Part shown: one piece after another, positions 50,861 through 59,729 of the stretch
Layout: each line of letters opens with the position of its first letter
Position numbering within the stretch: the stretch's first letter is position 1
From: JAAXKN01 sp050258815
GTDB lineage: Bacteria > Bacteroidota > Ignavibacteria > Ignavibacteriales > SURF-24
Length of the DNA: 64,000 nucleotides
Assembly: GCA_050258815.1 (NCBI GenBank)
Contig: JBLMZM010000090.1
Span: forward strand, 62,001-126,000
Reading direction: 5' to 3'
The notes under the pieces: generated by a model
Database searches by the model: none
What the model was told of the DNA's origin: nothing
The model's input: only the letters and a program-made list of their open reading frames with translations
Program-made: the position numbers and the translations under genes

Positions 50861-50884
50861 ACGGCAGAAATATTTTTCTGCCGT
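50861..50884 (+). terminator. Hairpin between hsp20 and dnaK
   Basis: A perfect 10-bp stem ACGGCAGAAA/TTTCTGCCGT (50861-50870 with 50875-50884), 24 bases after hsp20 and 26 before dnaK. ATTATT follows rather than a T-run, so it may be a partial terminator or an mRNA-stabilising end that makes hsp20 more abundant than dnaK. Confidence 0.5.
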
Positions 50885-50910
50885 ATTATTAACAAAGAAG
50901 GGAGATTGTA

Positions 50911-52866
50911 ATGGGAAAAATAATAGGAATTGATTTGGGTACAACTAACTCGTGCGTTGCCGTTATGGAAGGCAACGATCCGGTAGTTATTCCCAATTCA
51001 GAAGGCGGTAGAACTACTCCTTCTATCGTTGCTTTTACTAAGAATGGGGAGAGACTGGTTGGCCAGTCTGCCAAAAGGCAGGCAGTAACCAACCCTAAAA
51101 ATACTATATTCTCAATCAAGAGATTTATGGGAAGAAGGATGGATGAGGTTACCTCAGAAATGACAAAAGTACCATATGCTGTAGTATCAGGGGACGGGAA
51201 TTCAGCCCGTGTTAAGATAGACGACAGGGTATATTCTCCGCCTGAAATCAGTGCTATGATACTTCAGAAGATGAAAAAGACGGCTGAGGACTACCTGGGA
51301 CAGGAAATAAGTGAAGCCGTTATCACGGTGCCTGCATACTTTAACGATTCACAGAGACAGGCAACGAAGGATGCCGGTGAAATAGCAGGTCTGAAGGTAA
51401 AGAGAATTATAAACGAACCTACTGCTGCTGCGCTTGCATATGGTTTGGATAAAAAGGGCAAAGATGAACTTGTTGCCGTTTATGATTTAGGCGGCGGTAC
51501 ATTTGATATATCAATTCTGCAGTTGGGTGAAGGAGTTTTCGAAGTAAAATCCACCAATGGTGACGGTCACCTGGGCGGCGATGATTTTGACCAGAGGCTG
51601 ATCGATTTTCTTGCAGATGAGTTCAAGAAACAGGAAGGTATAGATCTGAGAAAAGATCCTATGGCCTTGCAGAGATTAAAAGAAGCAGCAGAAAAAGCCA
51701 AGATAGAGTTGTCGAACTCACTGCAGACAGACGTTAATCTGCCTTTTATAACTGCTACACAGGAAGGCCCTAAACACTTAAATATAAATATTACCCGTTC
51801 AAAATTTGAACAGCTGGTAGACGATCTGATTGAAAGAACAGTGGGACCTTGTGAAAAGGCGATGAGAGACGCCGGTGTAACCCCGTCTCAGATTGACGAG
51901 GTTATCCTGGTAGGCGGTTCGACCAGAGTGCCAAAGGTACAGGAACTCGTAAAGAAACTGTTCAACAAAGAGCCGCATAAAGGCGTAAACCCGGATGAAG
52001 TAGTAGCAATCGGAGCTGCAATACAGGGCGGTGTATTAACAGGTGACGTAAAGGACGTTCTGTTACTCGACGTTACTCCACTTTCACTTGGTATTGAAAC
52101 ACTCGGCGGAGTTATGACAACTTTAATTCCTGCCAATACTACCATACCAACAAAGAAGAGCGAGATATTCTCAACGGCTTCGGACAGCCAGCCTTCTGTA
52201 GAAATTCACATTCTCCAGGGTGAAAGGTCAATGGCTACCGATAACAGGACTCTTGGCAGATTCCATCTGGATGGAATTCCACCTGCACCAAGAGGAATAC
52301 CTCAGATTGAAGTTACTTTCGACATAGATGCAAATGGTATACTGCACGTGGGTGCAAAAGATAAGGGTACCGGAAAAGAGCAGAGCATCAGAATTACATC
52401 TTCGAGCGGCCTGAATAAGGATGAAATAGAGAAGATGAAAAATGACGCAAAAGCACATGCAGCAGATGACAAAAAGAAAAAAGAAGCCATTGAAATCAAG
52501 AATCAGGCAGACAGCCTGGTATTCCAGACCAAGAAGCAGATCGAAGAAATGAAAGATAAGATTTCTGCCGATTCAAAGAACAGGCTGGAATCCGAGATCA
52601 AGAAGGTTGAAGATGCAATTGCCAGCAACAATACTGACAATATTAAAGCAGCAACAGACTCTTTGAACAAGGTATGGAATGAAGTGGCCTCACAGATGTA
52701 TCAGCAGGCTGGTGGACCACAGGGTTCTGCTCAGCCGGGAGGCGAACAACAATCAGGTCAGCAGTCATCCAGACAGGATACGGGCAAAGCTGCTGATGAA
52801 AAGGATGTACAGGATGCGTCCTATGAGGTTGTTGACGATGAGGAAAAAAACAAGAATAAGAAATAA
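50911..52866 (+). CDS. dnaK: Chaperone protein DnaK (Hsp70)
   Basis: A 651-residue ATP-driven chaperone. The nucleotide-binding domain has IGIDLGTTNSCVAVMEG, INEPTAAALAYGLDKK, VYDLGGGTFDISIL and ILVGGSTRVPKVQ. The substrate domain begins near 390 (LLLDVTPLSLGIETLGGVMT). The lid ends with a Gln/Gly-rich stretch and the terminal DVQDASYEVVDDEEKNKNKK. grpE and dnaJ are not adjacent; instead hsp20 genes flank it on both sides. No CIRCE element was seen upstream. Confidence 0.98.
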   Translation: MGKIIGIDLGTTNSCVAVMEGNDPVVIPNSEGGRTTPSIVAFTKNGERLVGQSAKRQAVTNPKNTIFSIKRFMGRRMDEVTSEMTKVPYAVVSGDGNSARVKIDDRVYSPPEISAMILQKMKKTAEDYLGQEISEAVITVPAYFNDSQRQATKDAGEIAGLKVKRIINEPTAAALAYGLDKKGKDELVAVYDLGGGTFDISILQLGEGVFEVKSTNGDGHLGGDDFDQRLIDFLADEFKKQEGIDLRKDPMALQRLKEAAEKAKIELSNSLQTDVNLPFITATQEGPKHLNINITRSKFEQLVDDLIERTVGPCEKAMRDAGVTPSQIDEVILVGGSTRVPKVQELVKKLFNKEPHKGVNPDEVVAIGAAIQGGVLTGDVKDVLLLDVTPLSLGIETLGGVMTTLIPANTTIPTKKSEIFSTASDSQPSVEIHILQGERSMATDNRTLGRFHLDGIPPAPRGIPQIEVTFDIDANGILHVGAKDKGTGKEQSIRITSSSGLNKDEIEKMKNDAKAHAADDKKKKEAIEIKNQADSLVFQTKKQIEEMKDKISADSKNRLESEIKKVEDAIASNNTDNIKAATDSLNKVWNEVASQMYQQAGGPQGSAQPGGEQQSGQQSSRQDTGKAADEKDVQDASYEVVDDEEKNKNKK

Positions 52867-52897
52867 TTCTTCCATTAAAAGCTAACATCAGGCTTTG

Positions 52898-52921
52898 CGG
52901 GACGGGTGACACCCCGTCCCG
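52898..52921 (+). terminator. GC-rich hairpin after dnaK
   Basis: A 9-bp stem CGGGACGGG/CCCGTCCCG (52898-52906 with 52913-52921) and a 6-base loop, followed by GTTTATATC. It is the likely dnaK terminator, although the T-run is short. Confidence 0.6.
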
Positions 52922-53028
52922 GTTTATATCAAATTCATTACCCAATAAAAGTTTTTATTCAACAAGGTATAAAAGACTATTTAAATTAAAAATTTACAGT
53001 AATAAAAAATTTATAAAGGAGGATTAAT

Positions 53029-53427
53029 ATGGAAGCCAACAAAGATATGGTTCAGGTACAGGAAGCTCATACAATTAACTGGGATGAAGCTTTTGAAAAA
53101 GAAAGCTGGGTCAGCCCTTTGGTAGATATTTTTGAGACTGAAGATGCATATACACTGGTTGCCAATATGCCAGGAGTTTCAAAAGACAATGTCAGAGTCA
53201 AACTGGAAGATGGTGATCTCGTAGTTATGGGGAAAATTGATTATGAATATCTGATCAACAGAAAGTTTGTATTGAATGAAACTCAGATTGGGAATTACTA
53301 TCGTAAGTTTAGAATTTCTGACAGTATTGATGATTCAAAAATAGACGCCAGAATGGAAAACGGACAGCTGACGATCCATTTACCAAAGCACGAAAGAATG
53401 AAACCAAAATCAATAGAAATTAAATAA
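53029..53427 (+). CDS. Small heat-shock protein (Hsp20), divergent second copy
   Basis: A 132-residue alpha-crystallin protein. WVSPLVDIFETEDAYTLVANMPGVSKDNVRVKLEDGDLVVMGKID (adjacent segments) and NYYRKFRISDSIDDSKIDARMENGQLTIHLPK cover the domain, and the end KPKSIEIK carries the I-x-I anchor. It differs strongly from the hsp20 at 50402 and has a short N-terminal arm, so it may form different oligomers. AAAGGAGG precedes ATG 53029. No sigma-54-like or operator box was found in its own 107-base upstream gap, so it may be read from the dnaK transcript or from an unrecognised promoter. Confidence 0.93.
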   Translation: MEANKDMVQVQEAHTINWDEAFEKESWVSPLVDIFETEDAYTLVANMPGVSKDNVRVKLEDGDLVVMGKIDYEYLINRKFVLNETQIGNYYRKFRISDSIDDSKIDARMENGQLTIHLPKHERMKPKSIEIK

Positions 53428-53442
53428 TGATCTCCTTTCCCG

Positions 53443-53470
53443 GCCCGCTTCCATAGGCGGGCTCTTTTTT
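53443..53470 (+). terminator. Intrinsic terminator after the second hsp20
   Basis: A 7-bp GC-rich stem GCCCGCT/GGCGGGC (53443-53449 with 53456-53462) and 6-base loop, immediately followed by TCTTTTTT. A clear rho-independent terminator closing the chaperone cluster. Confidence 0.9.
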
Positions 53471-53664
53471 ACCTTCACTTTATTACCGCTACAGAATAGT
53501 TTACTCTTATTTAGTCCGGCTGCCTTAAAATTCGTTCCAAAAACCTTAAATAATTGTATCCTGTCATTTTGTTTTATACCAGTACTGCGTATTTTTACTT
53601 AAGCAATAAACAAATAATTCCTGCATTTGGTACAAAGACTTAAGGCATTGCGGATACTACTGAA

Positions 53665-55656
53665 ATGAGATATTTATTAATCGCTTTCTTACTGATATCC
53701 CTGGCGGGAATAAGCTATTTTAATAAAGCCGACCAGGAACTGTTCTGGAAAACAGACCATGTAAACGATCCCCAGCTTTATCAAAATGGCATATTAAAGA
53801 AAGAATATGGCAAAGTTCAGGCGGTATCAAATTATAAAATTGACGTTGAATTGCTGCCCAATCTGAAGCAGATTTCTGCTGTAGAAGTGCTTACCTGGAT
53901 CAACAGAACATCTTTTTCTACGGGGGAAGTGCAGCTGCACCTTTATCCTAACGCTTTCAAGAATTCCAATACACTGTTTCTCAGTGAAAAAGAAACTGAA
54001 TTGAAGGCAGAATCAAAGACTGAATTTGTATTTTCGGAAGTTTCAATCAACGGCATACCCGCTGAGCTGCAGTATTTTCAGCCCGATGTACCCAATAAGT
54101 ATGACAGCACGGTAGCCAGAATCTTACTGCCTGAACAGGTGAATCCCGGGGATTCTGTTAGTATCGTATTTAAGTACAGGATGCAAGTACCCAGGTCCAT
54201 CTCGAGACTGGGGTACGCAGCAGGAAGGAATTTCTATTTCCTTGCCCAGTGGTTTCCAAAGGCAGGCGTTTTTGAAAACGGCAGGTGGGTCTGCAGCCAG
54301 TATCACCCATACACGAATTTTTATTCCGATTTTGGAAACTATAATGTTACAATTACTGTCCCTCAAAATTATGCCGTAGCCTCAACCGGAGTTGAGTCCG
54401 GAAGAAAGAAAAACGCAAACAGTATAAGCTATAGAATTGCACAAGCCGGAGTGCATGATTTTGCCTGGATGGCAACGGATGATGTCCTTTTGAAGGAGGA
54501 TACTTACTACAGGAAAGACAAGACGCCTGTGGAAATAAGGACCTATATACAGCGTGAAAATGAAAAGTATGCAACTAGATATATCAATGCAATTAAGAAT
54601 TCACTGGAATTCTTTGAAGATAATATAGGAGTATATCCATATCAGACGATCTCTTTGATTGATGTTCCTAAAACGAGCCGCTCTGTGGGTATGGAATATC
54701 CAACAATGATTACAGTGGGGAGTGAGTTGTTTTCGCCCATAGAGACAATTTCTCCAGAATACATGACTATCCATGAAGTTGCTCATCAGTTTTTTTATGG
54801 AATGGTTGCAAATAACGGAGTCTATGAAACGTGGCTGAATGAGGGACCTGCTTCGTATATTACATCAAAAATTATTAATAAATATTATAATAAAGCCCTG
54901 ATCAACTTTAAGTTATTCGGGTATTACCCCATATTCGGCTTAAATTTTCTCTCTTATAATGAGCTTCCACTTGTTTATTCGCTAGGGGAATATCAAAGAC
55001 CAGAAGGTGCGCTGCTTCTGCCTGAGTATTATAATTCCCCTTCTTGTGCTGCAATCGCTGATACTTCATACAAATTGCCCGACGTGACCAGCCATATTAT
55101 TGCTGCCTATGTTAAACCGGAACTGATGCTGATTGCTTTGGACAGGTATCTGGGGTATAAAAAAGTAATAAAAATATTCAGGGATTATTTTACAGCTTAC
55201 AAATTTTCCCATACTGCAGGAACGGATTTTATTCGTACTGTGCAAAATAATTCTGAAGGAAATATGGATTGGTTCTTTAATAACCTTTATAGAAGCTCTG
55301 CCGCCTTTGATTATAAAATCCGGTATGTTAAAACTACCGGCAGAGCAGGTGAATATGAGGTATTTGCAGAGCGCCTGTATGATGGCGTATTCAGGCAGGA
55401 TGTTGCACTCTATACCGATAAGGATACCCTCTATCAGAAATGGAGCGGCGAAGAAAGGTGGAAAAGATTCCTTTTCAGGACCAGAAATAAAGTACTGGGT
55501 GCAGAGCTGGATCCTTTCAGGAAAAATATTATGGACCTGAATTATGCAAACAATTCGTATACGGTAAATGAACAGTATGGCGGAAGCATTAACCTGAGCC
55601 TGCGGTGGCTGTTCTGGATCCAAAACTTAATATTAATTATCAGCAGCATAGCATGA
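53665..55656 (+). CDS. M1-family (gluzincin) metallopeptidase, membrane-anchored
   Basis: A 663-residue exported protein. A hydrophobic signal or anchor lies at about 1-18; an N-terminal beta-sandwich (about 50-270) resembles the M1 saddle domain. The zinc site is complete: H370-E-V-A-H374, then E393 eighteen residues on (NEGPASY). GMEYPTMI stands where aminopeptidase N has GAMEN. A hydrophobic stretch at the C-terminus (WLFWIQNLILIIS) looks like a membrane anchor. The family removes N-terminal residues from peptides; its substrate here is unknown. Its stop overlaps the start of the membrane-protein gene (ATGA), so the two are probably coupled. Confidence 0.87.
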   Translation: MRYLLIAFLLISLAGISYFNKADQELFWKTDHVNDPQLYQNGILKKEYGKVQAVSNYKIDVELLPNLKQISAVEVLTWINRTSFSTGEVQLHLYPNAFKNSNTLFLSEKETELKAESKTEFVFSEVSINGIPAELQYFQPDVPNKYDSTVARILLPEQVNPGDSVSIVFKYRMQVPRSISRLGYAAGRNFYFLAQWFPKAGVFENGRWVCSQYHPYTNFYSDFGNYNVTITVPQNYAVASTGVESGRKKNANSISYRIAQAGVHDFAWMATDDVLLKEDTYYRKDKTPVEIRTYIQRENEKYATRYINAIKNSLEFFEDNIGVYPYQTISLIDVPKTSRSVGMEYPTMITVGSELFSPIETISPEYMTIHEVAHQFFYGMVANNGVYETWLNEGPASYITSKIINKYYNKALINFKLFGYYPIFGLNFLSYNELPLVYSLGEYQRPEGALLLPEYYNSPSCAAIADTSYKLPDVTSHIIAAYVKPELMLIALDRYLGYKKVIKIFRDYFTAYKFSHTAGTDFIRTVQNNSEGNMDWFFNNLYRSSAAFDYKIRYVKTTGRAGEYEVFAERLYDGVFRQDVALYTDKDTLYQKWSGEERWKRFLFRTRNKVLGAELDPFRKNIMDLNYANNSYTVNEQYGGSINLSLRWLFWIQNLILIISSIA

Positions 55657-56555
55657 ACTTACAGGTAAAAGATACATTCAGGCAGGCTATTAAACTGGTG
55701 GGCCGTAACCACAAATTTTTATGGCTCTTTTGGGCAACTAACATTGCTTTTGCAACAATCATATCCCTTCCAATTTATTATATGCTGAGCAACAACCTCA
55801 TGCATTCAGTATTAAGCGACAGCCTGAGCAGCGGGTTTGATTACATATGGTATCTCCAGTTCAGGAGGCTGTATCAGACTAATATAGGAGAAATGCCTTA
55901 TATAATATACGGAACGGCAGGAGTGTATGTGCTGATACAGACTTTCTTTCTGGGTGGGCTGGTATCCATATTTCACAACACAAAGAAAAACCATTACGTG
56001 GATTTTTTCTTCGGGGGAGTAAAGTATTGGTACAGGTTTACAAAAGTATTATTAATCTCACTGGTATTTTATGCGCTTGCCTTTAAGATTAACGATCTTA
56101 GCGGCCAGTTCCTTACTTATGCCTTTGCAAACCAGGAAAAGATAATTTTCGAATTCATACTCAGGGCTTCCCGCTATGTACTTCTCATTTTCCTGCTTGG
56201 TTTGGTGACTATAGTCGGGGATTACCTGAAAGTATCACTTGGAGTAAAAGACAGCAGTCATGTCTTCGGGGAGATATATCCCGTACTCAACTTTCTCAGA
56301 GAGAATTTCAGCCGGATAGTAATCCTGTTTTTCTTTACCGCATTACTTGGTGCAATCGGGGCTATAATTTACAATTTATTAAATGATCTTCTGCCTAAAA
56401 GTCATTACGTCTACCTGCTTCTAACCTTTATTCTTCAGCAATTTTTAATTATATTCAGGTTATCGATTAAAATGTTGTTTACTGCGACAGAAGTAATAAT
56501 CTACAAAGATATTAAAGCACAAGTTATTCCGACTCAAGTTGAGGAAGTCATTTAG
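55653..56555 (+). CDS. Polytopic membrane protein of unknown function
   Basis: A 300-residue protein with about six hydrophobic helices (roughly 22-44, 85-105, 130-148, 170-190, 220-240 and 252-280) and no recognised family motif. The frame continues upstream to 55605, but ATG 55653 overlaps the peptidase stop by four bases and opens MNLQVKDTFRQAIKLVGRNH, a plausible cytoplasmic N-terminus. Coupling to the M1 peptidase suggests a shared task, such as anchoring or exporting. def follows after 8 bases. Confidence 0.7.
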   Translation: MNLQVKDTFRQAIKLVGRNHKFLWLFWATNIAFATIISLPIYYMLSNNLMHSVLSDSLSSGFDYIWYLQFRRLYQTNIGEMPYIIYGTAGVYVLIQTFFLGGLVSIFHNTKKNHYVDFFFGGVKYWYRFTKVLLISLVFYALAFKINDLSGQFLTYAFANQEKIIFEFILRASRYVLLIFLLGLVTIVGDYLKVSLGVKDSSHVFGEIYPVLNFLRENFSRIVILFFFTALLGAIGAIIYNLLNDLLPKSHYVYLLLTFILQQFLIIFRLSIKMLFTATEVIIYKDIKAQVIPTQVEEVI

Positions 56556-56563
56556 GAGAGAGA

Positions 56564-57112
56564 ATGTCAATTCTACCAATTACTATATATGGCGATAAGA
56601 TATTAAGGGAAAAAGCCAAACCTGTTACTGAAGTAAATGTCCAGATGATAAAACAAATCAAGGATATGTTTACTACAATGCGCAATGCAAACGGCATTGG
56701 GCTTGCAGCAAATCAGGTAGGTATAGATAAAGCTATTTTTGTAATAGATGTATCCCCCTGTGAGGGATACGAGAAGATCAAACCAATAGTCATGATCAAT
56801 CCGAAAATAATGCTTTTTTCGGATGAAAAAACTACCATGGAAGAAGGATGCCTTAGCGCACCGCACCTGAGAGCCGATGTATTCAGACCAAAAGAAATTA
56901 AAATTAAGTATCAGGACACCGACCTTACAGAGCAGACACTGGAGGCCGATGAGCTTTTTGCCCGTGTTATTCAGCACGAGTATGACCATCTCCAGGGTAC
57001 TTTTTTTACTGACCGTCTCAGCGATGAACTGAAAAAGCAGGTAAAAAAAGAACTCATCCGAATTAAAAACCGCAAAGTGGATGTAGATTATCCCATTACC
57101 GAAAAGGACTAA
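56564..57112 (+). CDS. def: Peptide deformylase
   Basis: A 182-residue metalloenzyme that removes the formyl group from nascent N-termini. The three active-site motifs are present: GIGLAANQVG, EEGCLSAP (metal Cys) and QHEYDHLQG (two metal His plus catalytic Glu). ATG follows AGGAGAGA. Paired with fmt, which adds the formyl group, as in many genomes. Confidence 0.97.
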   Translation: MSILPITIYGDKILREKAKPVTEVNVQMIKQIKDMFTTMRNANGIGLAANQVGIDKAIFVIDVSPCEGYEKIKPIVMINPKIMLFSDEKTTMEEGCLSAPHLRADVFRPKEIKIKYQDTDLTEQTLEADELFARVIQHEYDHLQGTFFTDRLSDELKKQVKKELIRIKNRKVDVDYPITEKD

Positions 57113-57146
57113 ACCCATAATTGATGCAGACTCAGGTGGTAAAAAT

Positions 57147-58046
57147 ATGAAAATTATCTTTATGGGTACTCCGGATTTTGCCATTCCATCGCTTGATGCA
57201 CTGGTAAAAAGCAGGCATGAAGTTGTAGCCGTTGTCACCACTCCAGATAAGGAAAGAGGGCGGGGTCAGAAGGTGACTTTTACCCCGGTAAAGGAATATG
57301 CACTTAAGAATAATATTGAAGTCCTGCATCCGGCTTTCCTCAGGGAAGAAGGTTTTTTGAAGAGGCTGGAGGAACTTCAGGCTGACCTCTACGTTATCGT
57401 GGCTTTCAGGATTCTGCCGCGTGAGGTTTATACAATTCCTTCCAAAGGATCGTTTAATCTGCATGGGTCACTGCTTCCCAAATACAGGGGTGCAGCTCCC
57501 ATCCAATGGGCAATTATAAATGGTGAAAAGGAAACCGGTGTAAGTACTTTTTTTCTGCAGGATAAGGTGGATACTGGAAATATTATACTCCAGGAAAAAC
57601 TGGAAATTTCAGATGCGGATGATTTTGGTACTTTACACGATAAGATGAGTGTACTGGGTGCTTCGGTTGTATTGAAGACTGTTGAAGTAATTGAAAGCGG
57701 GAATATACGGCTGCAAACTCAGGACGGAGCACTTGCAACGCCGGCTCCAAAGATAACCAAGGAGACCGCCAGAATCGACTGGAATAACCGTGCAGAGGAT
57801 ATACACAATTTGATAAGAGGCCTGTCACCCTATCCGGCGGCATATTTTCAGCATTCCGGTAAAGTGATTAAGGTATTCAGGGCTTTAGTAAACCACGAAA
57901 AAAAACTTGCCCCGGGTGAAGTGTTCCAGACCAAAACTGAAGCCATAATAGGCTGCGGAACTGATTCGCTCAGCCTGCTGGAAGTGCAGCTTGAAGGCCG
58001 CAAAAGGCTTCCTATTGAGGAGTTCCTGAGGGGCTTTAGTTTTTAA
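57147..58046 (+). CDS. fmt: Methionyl-tRNA formyltransferase
   Basis: A 299-residue enzyme that formylates initiator Met-tRNA. KIIFMGTPDFAIPSLDALV opens it; the catalytic Asn/His/Asp motif region reads FNLHGSLLPKYRGAAPIQWAIINGE with DKVDTGNI downstream; the C-terminal OB-fold begins near 205. Starts 34 bases after def. Somewhat shorter than typical (about 310). Confidence 0.96.
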   Translation: MKIIFMGTPDFAIPSLDALVKSRHEVVAVVTTPDKERGRGQKVTFTPVKEYALKNNIEVLHPAFLREEGFLKRLEELQADLYVIVAFRILPREVYTIPSKGSFNLHGSLLPKYRGAAPIQWAIINGEKETGVSTFFLQDKVDTGNIILQEKLEISDADDFGTLHDKMSVLGASVVLKTVEVIESGNIRLQTQDGALATPAPKITKETARIDWNNRAEDIHNLIRGLSPYPAAYFQHSGKVIKVFRALVNHEKKLAPGEVFQTKTEAIIGCGTDSLSLLEVQLEGRKRLPIEEFLRGFSF

Positions 58047-58222
58047 TCTTCAGGACCAGTGCCAGATCACGCCTTATTTCCTGAAAAAACACCCCGGAAC
58101 TACTACCCGGTTCTGCACCTGAAGACACCAGGGGTAATTTCTCCAGCGTGCTTTCCTTTGAATAATTTTCTGCTTATTATAAAGAATAATACTGAAAAGA
58201 AACTTACTTTGGAAGTTTATCT

Positions 58223-58243
58223 GAATCCGGGAATCCCGGATTC
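58223..58243 (+). terminator. Hairpin after fmt
   Basis: A perfect 9-bp stem GAATCCGGG/CCCGGATTC (58223-58231 with 58235-58243), loop AAT, followed by TTTGGTTT. Likely terminator of the def-fmt transcript. The 239-base gap (58047-58285) also contains a 67-codon frame at 58059-58262 that overlaps this stem and is not accepted as a gene. Confidence 0.65.
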
Positions 58244-58285
58244 TTTGGTTTATAGGGTTTAAAATATAGAAAACAGAGGGCATAA

Positions 58286-59656
58286 ATGGACGTAAAGGAA
58301 AATATCCTGGAACTGATAGGCAATACTCCGCTGATCAGGCTCCAGAGAATTAACAGGGGGCTCAGGCCCCAGATACTGGCAAAACTGGAATCTTTTAATC
58401 CCGGCGGCAGCGTTAAGGACCGTATTGGCGTGGCTATGGTTGAGGATGCCGAAAAAAGAGGTGCATTAAAGCCGGGAGGAACAATCATTGAAGCTACCAG
58501 CGGTAATACGGGAATTGGCCTTGCGCTTTCAGCCGCTGTTAAAGGGTATAAAGCAATATTTGTCTGTACCGATAAGGTAAGCTTTGAAAAAATAAATTAT
58601 CTAAAGGCCTTTGGAGCAGAAGTAATTGTTGTTTCCAATGCAGTCAAACCCGATAGTCCTGAGTACTATGTAAATGTTGCAAAAAGAATTGCTAAGGAAA
58701 CATCCAATTCAATATTTATGTATCAGTATTCAAACCCATCCAATCCGGCTGTTCACTATCAAACTACGGGACCAGAAATCTGGAGGCAGACCGATGGAAA
58801 GATTACACATTTTGTAACCAACATCGGAACCGGAGGAACCATCAGCGGAACCGGCAGGTATTTAAAGGAAAAAAATCCGGCCATTAAGGTAATTGCGGCA
58901 GATCCGGTAGGGTCCATCTTTAAGGATTACAAGGAAAAAGGGTTCAAAGCCGAGGGTGAACCTTATCTTGTAGAGGGGATAGGTCAGGATTGTATTCCCG
59001 AAAATGTACACTTCCAGTATATTGATGAAATTATTACTGTTACCGACAAGCAGTCCTTTGCAGCTGCCAGAAAACTGACGCGCGAGGAGGGAATATTTTG
59101 CGGAGGCAGTACCGGAACGAACCTGCATGTAACATTGAAAATTGCACAGGATCTTGACCAGGATGCATTGATTGTATTTGTTGTAAGTGATACCGGAGAA
59201 CGTTATCTTTCCAAATTCCACAGCGATGAGTGGCTGAAAGAAAAAAGATTGTTAGCCATGGAAGTTAAGACACTTGGCGATATATCCAAGGCGAAAAGAG
59301 CTGGGAATATAAAAAAGCTGATCAGTGTCGAGGCCACAGATAAAGTTAAAACTGCCATCAGCGTCCTCAATGAGAAAGGGCTTTCGCAGCTACCGGTCAT
59401 GGATAAGGGTCAGCCCGTAGGGAGTATCAAGGAACCCAAATTCATGGCTGCCGTTCTTGAGGACCCTTCATTACTTGAGGAAGAGGTGAGTAAAGTGATG
59501 GTGGAGGGCTTTCCTGTACTTGATGTAAGAACGGAATTACCTGATGTAAGAAAGTATCTTACCCGTACAACTGCCGTTCTTGTGGCAGAGTATGGAAGAA
59601 TTATTGATCTGATTACCAGATATGATTTGATAGAATATTCAGATGCTTTTCAGTAA
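58286..59656 (+). CDS. Cystathionine beta-synthase
   Basis: A 456-residue PLP enzyme that joins serine (or O-acetylserine) to homocysteine. The PLP lysine is K44 in FNPGGSVKDRIG; EATSGNTGIGLALSA and the phosphate loop GTGGTISGTGRYLKE are intact; GGSTGTNLHV lies near 270. After about residue 330 a tandem CBS-domain pair (RAGNIKKLISVEATDKVKTAISVLNEKGLSQLPV, adjacent segments; AVLVAEYGRIIDLITRYDL) forms a regulatory module that in other members binds adenosyl ligands. The CBS pair separates it from plain cysteine synthase. The CGS/CGL gene follows after 73 bases. Confidence 0.93.
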   Translation: MDVKENILELIGNTPLIRLQRINRGLRPQILAKLESFNPGGSVKDRIGVAMVEDAEKRGALKPGGTIIEATSGNTGIGLALSAAVKGYKAIFVCTDKVSFEKINYLKAFGAEVIVVSNAVKPDSPEYYVNVAKRIAKETSNSIFMYQYSNPSNPAVHYQTTGPEIWRQTDGKITHFVTNIGTGGTISGTGRYLKEKNPAIKVIAADPVGSIFKDYKEKGFKAEGEPYLVEGIGQDCIPENVHFQYIDEIITVTDKQSFAAARKLTREEGIFCGGSTGTNLHVTLKIAQDLDQDALIVFVVSDTGERYLSKFHSDEWLKEKRLLAMEVKTLGDISKAKRAGNIKKLISVEATDKVKTAISVLNEKGLSQLPVMDKGQPVGSIKEPKFMAAVLEDPSLLEEEVSKVMVEGFPVLDVRTELPDVRKYLTRTTAVLVAEYGRIIDLITRYDLIEYSDAFQ

Positions 59657-59729
59657 ATTTCCTTAACATTTATTTAAGGTTTTAAATTCTGCAACACAAT
59701 ATTGAAACAATAAGAATAAAGGAATAATT

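Noticed and set aside
50837..50910. CIRCE/HrcA operator before dnaK
   Set aside because: The only inverted repeat there is a plain hairpin; the TTAGCACTC-N9-GAGTGCTAA pattern is absent here and upstream of hsp20.
58059..58262. 67-codon frame between fmt and CBS
   Set aside because: Contains the 9-bp terminator stem, has no convincing ribosome binding site and no recognisable product.
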